NCBI RefSeq assembly: GCF_964355755.1
Contig: NC_092678.1
Span: forward strand, 20,742,922-20,806,921
DNA from: Antedon mediterranea
Taxonomy: Eukaryota > Echinodermata > Crinoidea > Comatulida > Antedonidae
Direction: 5' to 3'
Length of the DNA stretch: 64,000 bases
Numbering within the stretch: the stretch's first letter is position 1; each line of letters opens with the position of its first letter. The translations under genes and the position numbers were made by a program. Below are positions 45,933-60,900 of the stretch, one piece after another. The notes beneath the pieces are model-generated. The model was given only the letters and a program-made list of their open reading frames with translations, did not search any database and was not told the DNA's origin.

Positions 45933-48900
45933 TTACAAGGATTCATTTGCCAGAACTGGCTTCCACATATTGGTGCTGCCATGAGAGAATCCTTCAGGCC
46001 CCTCGAATGTATCAAGTGTTGGTTTATACTCTGTAAGAGCTGCCAAACTTAATGGCTCCCATGGCTCGCTGACTCTTCCTTTAGCAAGTCTTAATGACGG
46101 TGCAGTCAAAGATCGTCTTTTTTGTTTCTCTTTCGGTGGCCTTTTCTCTGTAGTGGATTTTTCACGCAGCATAGACCTCCGTTTACTTAGCAGTATTATC
46201 TCATTTTCTTCTGGATTTTCTGGTGGATTATTTTGTTTGGAAGCCCAGAATTGGCCATCACAAGTAGCGTCAGCTTCAGTTAAGAATGATAGTTTTGCGG
46301 TTTTCTTTGAGGTGAGGTGTTTACTATTAGTTCTTCCTGGTGTAGGTTCTCTGCTATCATGCAGTTCATCTTCTGCTGGAGTGACCTCCTTGTTTGTTAA
46401 CCACTTGTGGTAAGCAGGCACATCAACAGCATCTTCCTAGAACAAAGAACACATACCATATATTTATATTGTGATTGGAGCTATTCCTATTCAGAGGATC
46501 AAGTCTTGAAGGTGTCCCCTTCTGTGTAACAGTTGAGTTATCTAACTTACATCATTGTAAATTACATTAAAATAAAACCCCTCCTTTAGGACAACATCCC
46601 TATTAATGGGACACTATCCTGAAATGAATAGAGGAAAATATATTTAACACTACAGCCAACACCTATTCAGGGGACAACCAGATGTAGTGTCTATAGACAC
46701 GGCGACCGAGAGGTCAAAGGTTGTTGAGGACATAAAGTGTGTGTGCGGTTTTGTTGTGCTGCGAGCACAAAGTATCGATAATAAATGCACCGTTGTTTGT
46801 GTTAAATAGAGTTAACCCGTCTCGTGTTATTACTACATTGTTATGACGACTAAGAAAGTAAGTGTATAGGAACTTACAGAGGTAACTAACTTTACACCAT
46901 ACATTAAAGGGAAACTTCCCTATGAAACAAATAAGAGACAATGTATATTTTAACACTACGGCCAACAACTAGTCAAGGACTGAGTCCAGAGGGGATAATA
47001 AGGATACTAATGTACTAGATCAACTGGTGCACCATACAATATATTTTGTGCGGTTCATACCTCATTGGCAATCCATGAAGGGTAGTAACGCATTGGGCCT
47101 TCCTCCCCATTGCGATCAGAAAAATCAGGCAGAGGGTTGTTATACGTCAAAATAGCGGTTTTATCTTGGTTGTTGTGAGCTGACCGATACATTAATTCTA
47201 CATTGTGTCGTAGTTCACGAACTTTATCTCGGTAGCTGCCGTCTTGTAACTTTTCGGTTTCTGGAACCTAAAAAAGAGACAATTACAGTATTTAGAGATT
47301 AGAGACTGTACGGTACAGACATGTTGTTTGTTTAATCCCTTCCAGTCTCTGAAGCTTAATATTGTATTTTATCTCTCTACGTAATACTATAAGGATATTT
47401 AGGTGAATCATATCATTTGATGTATATTGGCTCATATCTAAATTGTATTCATTCTGCAGACAGAATTCTATCGGTCCCTAACTAAATATCTCTTACCCCA
47501 TTTCCACTATAGAAGCTTCGTTGAGCAACCATTTCGTTTTTTGTTAAGCATTCTCTGACAAATGCGCCATAGGCATCCTTCAATTCATCTGGTATCTGTG
47601 AATCGGCTTTCTGTAACTTTCTGCTTGTGTTATCTCTCAATATCTTCCACAACATTGTTGCACCAGCACGTCCTACATAAAAACAAAACAAGTTTTATAC
47701 AATAATAATAAATATCTTCTCTATATCAACCACTAATGACCACTCTCAACCAGTTGATTCTCAGTACTGTATTGCCAACATGGCATTCAGGGAATAATTT
47801 CGCCAGTGTAGCATAGCAAAAAGCTATACAAAACAACAATATTGTTACACATTTCTAAAATTGTGTAGCAAAAAATACAATACAAAACTATTTTTCTTGA
47901 CTCAAAAATCAGTTTGATTAGCAATTTTGCTAAACAAAATTACAAAATTTTTCCCTGGGCATTATATGGCCAGTTTATAGTTTACAGCGTCACATGTGTA
48001 TCACACATGGTGCCTTTTTAACCTTAAAAAAATTGTAATAATACTGTACCTCCTTTTCTCCTTACAGCTGGTGGAATATTGGTCTGTTTTTTCTTCTCTG
48101 GTTCAATTCTTGGACGTAGAAAGTAATTTGCTTGACGCTTCCCAAACATCTTCTGAAGCTCGTACTCATGATCTTCCTTCTCTTCAAAATCTTCGTCGTC
48201 ATCTTCATCCTCCTCCTTAATGGTGCCTTCATCAACATCCATGTGATGGTGATCTTGATGCTTTGTGTCCATTTTCATATGTTCTTGACTTTCAGATTTT
48301 GAAAGGTATTGGCCAGAACGTCTCCTTGGATAAGTTATTGCAGAAGAAGATTGATTAGGTATTTCTTGCTTGGGCTGCTCAACCGACTGTTTCTGTTTTT
48401 CGTTAGCTGTGAGGAGATGTATTGTATTAGTACAGTGAATGTGGGAATGATCTGGACACAGACGCACACTGGTTTATTTTTTAATAAGATTCTTTTCGTA
48501 TAGTTTGTTGCATGTGCAACTACCTCATGTACTGTAGTTGTAGTTGTGTGCATTCAATCAGAGGTTTTGTTGGTGTATAGATGCTAATTACCAAAGGCAA
48601 GGTGTAGATCATAGGTTGACTCAAAGTGGGATCATGGGAATTACCATTGTCTGATAGGGGTGTTAAATGAATTTATAATTATGTATTTAAGTTGTAGTGC
48701 TCTTCTCAAATGTCGGTTTATCTAGGTAAGCTAGCCACAAAATGGAACAGCTAGTAGGCCTGGTTCTATATTGATTTACATACACACATTCTTACCTAAA
48801 GACTGGTTGCCCGTATCCATAAGGTTCTGTTGTTTCATAGCTTTTTCTTTTTTTATAGCTTCTCTCAACTGAAAAAAAAAGTTGTAATATAATAATTTAA

Positions 48901-51900
48901 ATAAAGCTAAAATGTATGCAACATAACGCTTATTTACATCTCAACATGTTTGTATTGCACTAACTATAAATTTGCCTTCTATATATTAATTTCAATAATC
49001 AGTTTTGTGAAAATGGTTCTGTTCTGAGTATTCATGTTTTACTGAATTAATTTAAAAAAGATATTTAATTGCATAATAAATAAAAACTAAAATGATTTAT
49101 GAGAATGCAATTGGGTACATCAAAATAAATGTAATTTTTATATATATATATTTTTTTCCGATCATGCAATGTTATATTAAAATGTCTAACAGAACAAATA
49201 AAAAGTGTGGTGAAATTGCATAAAATGATATTATATATTATAATATATTCTACTACCGACTTAATATTTACACTCTCTCATATTGATCAATACTGAAGAC
49301 TACTTCCTAGTAATTACATATTGTAGAATTTATATTGTGCAGCAGAGATATTACTTTTAATATCTTTAACATATAAGATATGGATTGTTTAATAATATTA
49401 CAGTCAGCGAATGCAGGATTTTGAAATGGGGGAAGGGGAAGGGAAATACAGGGCCTAACAACTGTAGTGTTGAATTTAAATATTTTATCTTTAAGATGTA
49501 TTTGTTGAAATTTAGGATGTCCAGGGCTAACCCTCTGGGGGGGAGGGGGTATGGGCACGGCGAGAAAATAGAAGGTATTATTAAGGATCATGGAGGGGAT
49601 AGCAGATTTGGGATATAAAATAAAAATCTGTGATCTTAAATTCCATACATAGATAGTAGCGCCTACAGTGTATTCAATACTCTCGAGATTGAAATACATG
49701 GGTTTTTTATATGGTAAAATATGTATGGTTTTTTGTCTATCTTATAAATGTAAGGACAGTTAAATGTAAAGGGGTGAGAGAAACCTTGAATTCAGTATTT
49801 AAAACACATTAATATTTTACTTTTGAAAAAAAATTATTTAATAATTGGGTCTACTAATGAGGAAGTTGGTTTTTCTGTGGTTTGTATTATTTTCACAATG
49901 GATGCTCAAAAACCACAAGAAAGAAAAGCTATTGTAAAATACATATAAAATGACAACAATTGTGGCTTGCTTGGATCAATAAAGTACAGTATACTTTTTT
50001 GATTTCCACATTGTCTGGTTATACTGTATTCATTTCATATAAATATTCAAAAACAATTATAGTATCATTACATGTGATTCACAATTCCAACACAAGAAAA
50101 TATCATGATCTCCACCAGAGCTACCACAGTTGGTGGTGGTGTTCAAAAATCACCACCAACTTTTACAGTATTAAAAAAACACCAGAGATCCCTACCACAG
50201 TTGGTGGTGTTCAAAGATCACCACCAGCTGTGGAGATATTAACACCAGAGATCAGCACATTATGTATACAAAGTGTTTAAAGGTTATATTTAACATCACC
50301 ATATCATTTTCTGCCTTTTGGCTTTTTTTTTATAGGTTATGCAGTATAATTAACCCAGATCGTGCCAAGAATAAAACATTCAATAACCAGGTTTTCAATT
50401 TAAATATTTTATAAAAAATATGAAATGTGCTATCTGATTCCAACTAGTCTTTAGCTCTGTCTACACTATCAAACTAGTTTGACAAAAAAAAGCCAAATAT
50501 GGTAGTGATAAGGACTATAAACCGTAGGCCCGGTTTGTGGCACAATGCTATATGTAAAAATTCAAAGAACCTTGTACATCTTTTGAGATAAGTGGGGGGT
50601 TGCCTCGGTGTACTAGTACATCACAGCCATTGATCTGGGAGACCAGTTGCTAACTGAAGAGGTCGCCCAGGATAATAAATAATAATAAAATAAATAATAA
50701 TATGCTCAAATATAGTAGTGATATGACAGCATCATGTCCATAATTATATGAACATTACAATTTGTTGTCACTTAAAGTTTGATAGTGCAGACAGAGGTAT
50801 TCATAATCAATGTATTAAATGCTGCTATGAGAATATAACAATAGGCCTGGGGGTTGTAAACCGTCTTGAACATTTTCCATTCACAATTTGCTTTCATATT
50901 CACTTAATCCAATAATCCATGCTAACCACAATCGCCCTCATAGGTGGTTGCCAGGTTAATTTGTTCATGCAATTTTAGGTATTCACAAAGCGAAAGTGCA
51001 ACCATTTTGAAATTGTTGGACAAAATTCATTTCATTGTTGTACACAATACTAAGTTTTCCGTTTCTCATGGTTTTTATGCACCAACAGCATTAATAAAAA
51101 TTGTATACTATTCTAAATTATAACACATTCTTGTCATTTCATTCTTTTTATCACATGCCATGTATTATTTTCTCCCATCCTCACAATTGGGGGATGGTTA
51201 CTGGTATACTATGAGCTATTTGTAACAAAGTGAATGAATGCATTATATTTTTCTGGCCGATCGTCATTTTTTTAACTCATGAAAATATTCTCCCCATTCA
51301 ACTTTCAAAGTCCCACCCCATCTTGGAAAACAGACAATGTATGGAATGGGTTTTAGGTTAGTTATTATCAATTTCGTTGTATAGTCTCTATACTTATACT
51401 GATTTCATATGGTGCTAGAGACTTTCTTTTAATCTATGAACCAATTGAAAACAGTTGAAGTACACAAAACTCATAAATTATTTTATTTCTCAGAGCTGCA
51501 TGAACATGCTCTACTTTGAGGATAAAACACTTTTGTATCTGTTATTTTCGTGGATAGTTTTCTGTCTTTCCAGTTCATATTTAGTTGTTGGTATCCAGAG
51601 CTGAATGCGTGCTCTTCTTCGAAGATAAACAAAATAGTTTATTTCTGCCATCTCTGCTTCTGCTGCTGCCTAGTTGTTGATATCCAGACAATGCACTGAT
51701 TTTACATGGTGCTAGAAACCAGAAAACAGTCTAACCACCACATGAAACCAGTGGACTGCTTGAACATGACCTATCCTATGTCAAACAGACACTTTGTCAG
51801 TGACAAGAGTTCAGTCAGATACAAAAAGAAATGCTACAGCTTTCTACTATCTTGTGAACTATGGTGGTTCAGGGTTTAAAGTCTGCTGTAGGCAGTTTAC

Positions 51901-54900
51901 AGTAGGTCTGACAGTCATTTATGTTTAGGGCCGGCAAGCAGACATACTGTACTTAGGCTAACCATGGTTAGGATGAAGAAGGTTGAAGACCAGGTCAGGT
52001 TATACTGCTAAGATACTTTTACTTTAACCTAATAATGATGGATTTGATCACATGACTGAATGTTTCACAGATCGACCAATCGGTTCACTCTCTACCCACC
52101 TGTATCTTTCTCTGTTCATCTTCATCCAGGAGCTGTTGGTGTAGCCGGTCATTTGCTTCAATAAGCTCGTGTTGCAGTAACACTTTCTTCTGCAGTAACC
52201 GATGCTCCTGGTTTCGTTGCTGGTTCTTGAATTCCTGCCATTGTCTGTATTTCTCTGCATGCTTCTGTTAAAAGAAATAAGAAAATAACTTTATCCAATC
52301 AGAATTAAGCATACCATAAAAGCGTTAATTCATAGTCTAATGCTATATCACGCAAAATAGAATTTTTTTTCTTTCAGATTTTGTTGATAAATGTTCCCAT
52401 TTTTATTTTCCAGACTATTGTTTCTTTTATTGGCTTGTTTCAGCATTTGTTCCTTTCTGTTATAATATCAATTAATTACATACACAGTACAAAAGAAAGT
52501 ACAATCTATACATTTACTGAAAATAATCATTAGTAGTAATTATTTATGAATATGCATTCTATATATAGAATGGAATACTATTGATATAGCAATGCAGTCA
52601 ATACACCTACAAAGAATTAAATAAAAAAACATCAGGTTTTATTTGAATAAAGAATTATACATAGTAACCTATATTGCTATATATAATATATTGCAATACA
52701 ATTAATACTATTTATAGAAGTCACATTTGTCACAAACCTGCTATAACCTAATTTTTATGGACGCAGTGAAATTCAATAATACTAATTATACAGTACACAT
52801 TTCTACATATTGAATATCACAAACTAGTGTTTATCATTAACGCAGCAGCGCGGCTAGGCTAGCTGGATATGAAGGTACGACCCAATAAATTATGATAGAA
52901 ATATATACTATGGCACGCTCTGTAATCTATGTATTTAGACGATAGGTAATTATGTAATTACAGTGATAGTAGGCTTTGGTATTTAACGATTCATTTGCAG
53001 ACGTCAAAACTGATTTACCATAATTATAATTGATCAGTGAAAAGCTATAGATTTATAAAAATTAATCCCACCCACCAATTTGTTAGTTATTTTCATTATG
53101 GAAATTATATATTTGGTGGGTACAGTACATATCAATGTACAGTATTATATATTTGCGGTAGTCGCGATACTTTACCACAAGGCACAAGTCCTATGTGACA
53201 GATCCAAGTGGCCATACAGTACTGTGAGTACTAATGTGAGACATTTCCCTTCAATACAAATATTTCACTCCCATACAGAATAATAGTAATATAGTAGCAA
53301 ATATACTTTATGGCATCTATAATTTCAACCCTATTTTTTATTAATTTAGTAATACAGATTATATAATAAAATGTGGACATATTTCAATAACAATTTTGGG
53401 GAAGTCACTAATTTTTAATCGTTCACTTCCTGTCTCTTTAAGCAATAAATTTAGCAGAACATATATTTTACAACGGTGAGATGATTTGTGAGGATAGCCT
53501 TTATGTCCAAGCTATTTTAATATAGCGATAATACACTATTAACCGTTATTTATTCTCATTTAAGTGCGCTGTTCTTGTTGCGAAAGATTCAATATCAAGG
53601 TTATGATCAGTTCACAATTCGCAACCATTCATAACTTTTCTCCATGTTTAACTTGAGAAATTTATGAATAATAGAGTAGGTTTATAAATATATAATGGCA
53701 TTATACATGAACATTTCACCGAATCATTATGATCATTATAGGTTAAAACCACTCTACATAATAAGTTTATCTGCCAAGAAATGGAAACAGGTTTTAAATT
53801 TAAATGCATTACAGTACAAGTGATTGGATAGCATTCTTAAATGGAGATTTGAACCATCACCGTTGGTTAAGTATTTAATATTTCCCATGACCATAGCAAG
53901 AAGTTCAAAACAGAGAAAGCAAGAAGTTCAAAACAGAGAAGGCAAGACGTTTCAAATATAATTTTTAATACATACTAATACAAACTGTTCCAGTGGATAA
54001 GGGGAGAGGGGGTAGGACTTGCAACTGCCTAATGCTGGATGCTGTGGGTCCAGTACTGGCTTTATTTTGGCAACACATTAAAATGTATTTAAAATACAGC
54101 CTATAACCCAATATATAAAGTGATTAAAATAGATAAAAGTTGTACTTCAAATAAAAGTGGTATTCAAATTTTTTTTCTACTATTACTGTAAAAAATCGAC
54201 TCGCGGTATATAATAAAAATAAAGACAGAAATTCAACATATAAACTCCACCCTTAAATCTAACATTATATTTTACCATTCAGATAAGATAATTGCCAAAC
54301 AATGTAGAATGTAGAATTGATAGTAATTCATAAGCGCGGCGATGCTTGTGGTAGTTGTTCGGCTTGGCGTCACTATTCAATCAATACATCTGTAACGTAG
54401 TAGGCTACAAAATATTGACCTGCTCCGACAAACAATAGCTGAATATGCATACAACCCCTCATGCATCTAACGCGCATACAAAATCAACCATAAATATCGT
54501 ATTCTATCAAGCTACTACCGATTGTGTTGGCCTAATTTAAATATGAGATTTTAATATTTAATTTTAGGGCATTGATCACAGCAGCCTATACAATGGCCTT
54601 GCTCTAATCAATACCAATTTTATTTCATTCAATGGCACGGTAGATGGGATAACTATTCAGTAAGCATGCAGTACAAAAGCTCTATTCATGCAATTCTATG
54701 CTTAACAAATTTGAACATCGTCATTATGTAGATTTCGATTTTAAATACACAGAAAATGCCATACAAGTATTTCATAATTACCTAATGAATATAAACTACT
54801 AAACAATCATAAACAAAGTAAAATATGTTGGTAATTTTATACTACATTTTAGCTTTAAAAATCCTTTCATTATTAACTATTAAATTTAACTACTGAATTT

Positions 54901-57900
54901 ACTATTACGCATTTAAACATGGAGACTAAAATTAACTCAGTGCCATACCAACACAAATTGAGTGTTGCAATAGTCTTTAGGGGGAACAATCTCCTGTGCA
55001 GGGCAAGGCCTCTGTCCAAGCCTTACCAATCATAGGCCCTAACTAATTTCTTGTATTTTAAATGTGTTTAATTAATAATAAAAAAAAGAATTTTAAACCT
55101 CAAGACCAGGTTTTGGAAAGATACAAGCCTAAAGTCTAAAATCCAATTCAAACCAATTCTCTTTCTCTTAATAGGCGTGACAAATAGCTACACAACCCAG
55201 AATAGTTATATTTTTATCCTAAATATGCTGGTGTGTGGACCTATATCTTCATTTCTACACAACAAGATAAACGAGTCATACAACGATAACTTAAAATGTC
55301 TGTACATCAAGCAATTAACCTTCCCATGATTCCTCACATTCATCTACATAATTACATTAACAAGTCTAGCATACAGTGCTACCTAGTAATAAATTGAAAC
55401 ATTATGTAAATAGTTAATACCAACCTTTGACGAAACTACTAATTATTTAAAACAATATTAAAAACTCTGCCCGACCACTGAGTGGAACACTTCAAAGTTT
55501 ACATATTTTTCACTTCAAAAAGTTTTTAAGTGTGGAACTATAAAGCTTAAGTGTACAATTAAATTTTAAACTTGCATTTAGATATTGTGTGTAAAGTCAG
55601 ACTAGACTATCCTATGACTAGGCTTATGATTTTAATGTTTTATCAAGTCCAAAGTGCAAAGATAGCCTACCACAGTGATCAGTGAACTTTTTGTAAAAGG
55701 TCAATGAAGTTAATTCATAAAAGGCTGTGATCCAATCTTTATACTACAAAAATAACTGACAAATCAAATGTAGATATTTAGTCACACTTAATTTGGCTTC
55801 ATGATGTTTAAAAAAGTTTAAACTTCCATATACAGTAAAAATTATGTAAATATTACTAATTACTACATTAACCAGACTCAGATAATGAACTAGTAGAAGA
55901 TATTGTGAAAAGATATTTAGATAAAGATGTTTGCCGCCAAAATTTAATTTGAAAAATATTATATAGTATAGTATATATAAAAATAGTATGAGGTCTATGA
56001 AACTGTCAGTAAGTCATAAAGTTACTGTATATACTGTATATAATGTATGTATATATTTATAATTTGACAATGATGAGAGCTGTAGTATAACATAGAGGCA
56101 AACTAACTGTAGTTTGGAGCCGAAAAATGTTGTAAATGCACAAGTATATGATGGGGTAAAAATCATCAATACGGTATATAATATATATCAAAAATTTGAT
56201 TGACAATAATGAGAGCTAAGTACAGATAAGATATTTATAGAATATAAATTATAATAATAAGAAAATATATTTTGTCATCTTGTGATTGTAAACGTACAGT
56301 TGTATTAAACAAAATCTTCTAGTCTTTACAGACACACTCTACAACTAATAATCCACAATTATTATTACTGTGAATTACTGTGAACACAAAAGATCAATAC
56401 CAATCTACTGAGAACCTAATGAATAGTATTATTTTATGAATATATTTCCATTTCCATAAAAATTATTTAAATTTCAATATAGCTATTAAAATCTCAACAT
56501 ATGAATCATGTATTAATGTATGATATTATTTGATGGTATTTAACTAAATACTTGGCCTAAAAAAAGAATATGCCATCAGCCTATGGGTTGAGATATATTC
56601 TTGTTTATGCGTAATGCCCTATTCAATGTGGAACAGTGAGAGAACATATTTCTGTAAGTGTTAACAGGGATAAACCTTGGTGGAATACGACAACCACATT
56701 GCAAGCTCGCATTACAGTATTACTTGTTTTTAAATAAGGTACGAAAATTGCAAAGACAAGGGCGTATATTCCGCTATAAAATAACCCCTAAATGCATGTT
56801 GTAAAATGTTCCATCATATCACATTCTACAGTAGGTTATTAATAGGGAGCCAAGATAGAGAACCAACCTAGGTCAGGTCAATTGATGTGTCGTCGTTCAT
56901 CATCTGAGGAGCGAGGAAACAAGTCCAAATAATTCGCATACACACAATGAACTAATAACATGACATAGTGTGGTCGTCTGCCTTTGCAAAAATCAAAAGC
57001 TCTCTACTTGAGATAAAGATGGTCACAATTCACCCAAAATTTTGAGAAAATTGAATTGCTTTTTTTACCAAATGTAGTAAAGATATATTAAAGATAGAAA
57101 TCAAAGAAAATGCTACTATGTTTTGACATGATGTACTGTATCATGCGTAAAAGTTTCAATCTATTTTGCTCTTTCAAAGCATTTGGTCACAAACTTTTTT
57201 AGAAGTCATATATTATGATTCTAATACTCTTACAAATAAATTAAAATAAATTACAGTACACTTCTCATCAACTAAAATGTAAGAGACATCAAAATTGGTT
57301 TCTATGTACCTAATTATTAACGCATTCGTTGCATAGCAACTAAGGATTCCTATAAGTTAATACAACAAAAAGAAAATAATTGAAATTAAAGGTTTCATAT
57401 AGACATATTTTTTTTATTCAAACGTTTTATTACAAGACATCGGCATAACATCTAAAAGGAAATCTCCTACCTGTATCTAAGTGAATACCACTTTTGGAAA
57501 TCCTTATATTTATTGACTTCAATTAAATTAAGGGAAATATCTCACCTACTGTAAGTCTAGTGAATACAGACTAGGAGTCCCTACCCGTACCCATTTTTTA
57601 ATCTGCTCAATATTATACACACTCTAGTTATATACAGTACTTACATACTTACATTTTGATGAACAAATTGATAAGCTTTGCTGAAAATTGCTATTCCTAG
57701 TTGTTAACACTACAGCATAGTAAATACAACTGAAGACCAAAAGGTGTAAAAATTCAATTGATTTTTTCCTATAGCCACTCCCAGAGAGATGCTTCAGCGG
57801 ACCTGAATGGCCACAATACAAGTGTTAAATTCAAAACCCAGTGTGAATCACACAGTATTGTTTAGAGTACACAAAACATCTATAGGCCTTCCACAATACA

Positions 57901-60900
57901 AAGCTACCACGGCTTTACAACTGAGAGTCGTCAGTAAATAAAATACATTAAAAGTATGAATACAAGTTGGTGATAAAGGAAGCCCCATTGAACGATACAA
58001 GCTTGTTGGCTGGATCAATAAACGGGTTTTCAAAGTCACGCCCATTGTAGTACAAGAATAGACTTTATTTTATGGTTAATTTCATAGCATTGCTAAGTAA
58101 AATCAACATCCTTAGTTTAACATAATGAGAAAATTATGAACACGATAATCAATAAACAAGAACGCATTTCTATTTCCTACAACAAAAGACTTTTTTAAAA
58201 AAATAATTTACAATTTTAGGAAAAGAAAATTATATATATCTTCCATAAATTAGCACTTAATTCTTATTTAATATTAAGTAATTTGTGAGTGTAATTATTC
58301 ACTGAGATCTTAATTGGAAAAAAAAATTCAAACAAAATTGTATTGTGTAAATATATAGGACCATATATTAACATTTAATTTAATCTCTTTTTTTTAAATT
58401 TTAGTGGAGTGTGATTATTTACTATCTCAATAGAAAATAATTGCGAATAAAATTAATTTTAAATTACACATTAAATATTTAATTAGACTATTAAAGTACC
58501 AATCATAATTATTTATTCATTATAGATTTTACATAATTATTAGTATAATTATCTCTCTATCATTTAAACAGTTTATTATATATGAAACAAAAAACTTACA
58601 CAAATCTGAAGGTCAATATAGTACAAATGCATACTTTTAGATCCTGTTTTGGGGACAACTTTTTATCAAGCTGACATAGAACAGGAAATATCACTTGAGG
58701 GAGTGGTTCACGGATGATACCATTATCCGATAGGGGTGTCCTCAACATGTATCTATTGTCGTTGTTGTAGGTGGGCTAGGCATGATATATTTGTTTTTGT
58801 TTTTTTTAATTATACATATAAAACATGACTTTTCTCGGTAGAACTGTGTACTTTAAATCAAGCTTGCATTTTTGTGTCATTAATAGTAAAGAAATATAAA
58901 GGAATACAAAGCAATCTGGGCAAAAACAGCTGCGTTTTTACCTTACGTACTCCGGGTATTCGTTAAATAATTCCAATAGTAATTATATTAAGAGGTCACC
59001 AGCATACTACTACTACTGTACTATGAGAGTATAACGTGGCAAAGGCATTCGAAATCTTGTTTTCTTAAAAAATCAATGTTCTGAACACTTTGCAATCTGG
59101 CTGCTTGATTCAACTATGCTATTAGTATTATTTTGCCGCTTTCGTTTTATAATTTCAATTTAGCTGTCAAAAGGGAAGAGCGAGTGCGTGCCCCTATCGC
59201 CCACTGGATCCGCCCCCTGTTCTTAATATTCTGATATCTTTCTCATCCACGATATATTTTTTAATACAGTAATTTAAAGGCTAATCTACAATCATCAAAC
59301 TCGACAACAAGCTTATGATCTACTTGACCTAAATATAGAAAATGTCCATTTAATTTTGAACTTACTGTAGTTAAATGAAAAATTTTTTTGTAACATTGAT
59401 ATTATTTTTTCAGTATTTTGCCTTTGGATTGATATTATTATTCAAATAATTACAAACAACTCCTAATCATGGGACATAAGGTATTAAATGGAAATTTGAT
59501 TGGGTATCAAAGATGAACAACTCCTAATTATGGGACAAGCCTATTAAAGGAGAACTTTGTTGGGTGCCGAAGATGTAGAAAGTGTGTTATTGATATAATA
59601 TCATTTTTACAGTAATTATTTAATAATTTTTTTACAAATACTATTTAATAAGTGTTGATGACAATAAAAATTTAAAAAATATTCCATGTTTTTGGAAACG
59701 TCAGTAAAACCTGTCACATAACCTGTGTGAGTTTTCTCACAGCACCAGGTTGTGGTTCTAACCATCCTTTTTACAATCTTTCCGCCTGAACGACTCTTTT
59801 CAAATATCTGTACACAGCTTGTTGCGCCAATAAAAACATACATTTCACAAACACAATACAACCAAGATGGCCGACACAATTGGGCATATAATACGGCATA
59901 TCATGAAGGATTGACAAACAACAACCTGTGTATAACTCCAATTCATTAACACAATTTTCTAAAACCTATAAAGCCATGACAATCTTCTTGCCGGTTATAT
60001 AGTCTATTATAATCTCTATCAAATTATTATCTAGTTATATCTATAATGTACATTTTTAAAGTAATATTTTAGCACTCATTAAATTATTATATTTTTTGAA
60101 AAAATGTTATTGAAAAAAAACCTACCAGGAATGTCTTTGCAAATATCAAATCAAAATGAAAACTAAAACAAAAATCTTGAACCGTCTCCAAAAGATGAAC
60201 AAATGTTGTTATAGTACGCAATAAACATCTGTATATAGGTAGCTTAAGCTTATTTACTCAATGTAATTTGCTGGTAAAGTTAAGCTTCTTGTAGTTGGCT
60301 AGCCCGATACGCCCTCACTGAAAGAGGATGTGCAAAGTAATGCAGCGTTTCTAAAACGGTACAATATGTAGCATTGCAGATGAATAGAACAAGTCATATG
60401 GAAAATACTAATACACCACCAGCAAAGCTTTCACTCCAGCGAGTTCCTCTTGCTTCGGAGAATCTATTCAGAGTTGCTCAACCAATGAAATCTTGCTTTA
60501 TTAAAAAAAAGCCAGAAGGATCTATCAGTAGACATTCCTCATAAAAACCCATGGAGTATGTAAAAACCATAAGCCTATACCGTACTACCAAGGCATACTG
60601 TGAGCTGAAGGTTTCCAAGTGGTTTAGTACAAGCATGCAAAATATTGTGCAAAATAAGGTAGTTTAAGTCATTACACTTCAAAACTTGAGTATAAGTCCA
60701 TTTCCAACTTTATCCATAAAGGGACATTTAAAAAAAAAATGTTTTCATTCATTTATAACACAAAACAAAATCATAGAAACTGATTTGTTTTCCTTCAAAG
60801 CCGTTGATGATCTAGAATTTGAAGACCGCATTTCTTACTTGCAATATGAAACACTGCAAGAATGGTATATTTTTGGAACTGATCACAATAACTTTTATTT

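Noticed and set aside
49307-49699. Minus-strand 130-codon open frame
   Set aside because: It lies in an intron with no splice-supported join, low-complexity content and no recognisable domain.
50085-50265. Possible CRISPR-like array (CCACCA/TGGTGG repeats)
   Set aside because: Only two or three degenerate units with no regular spacers, in an animal intron.
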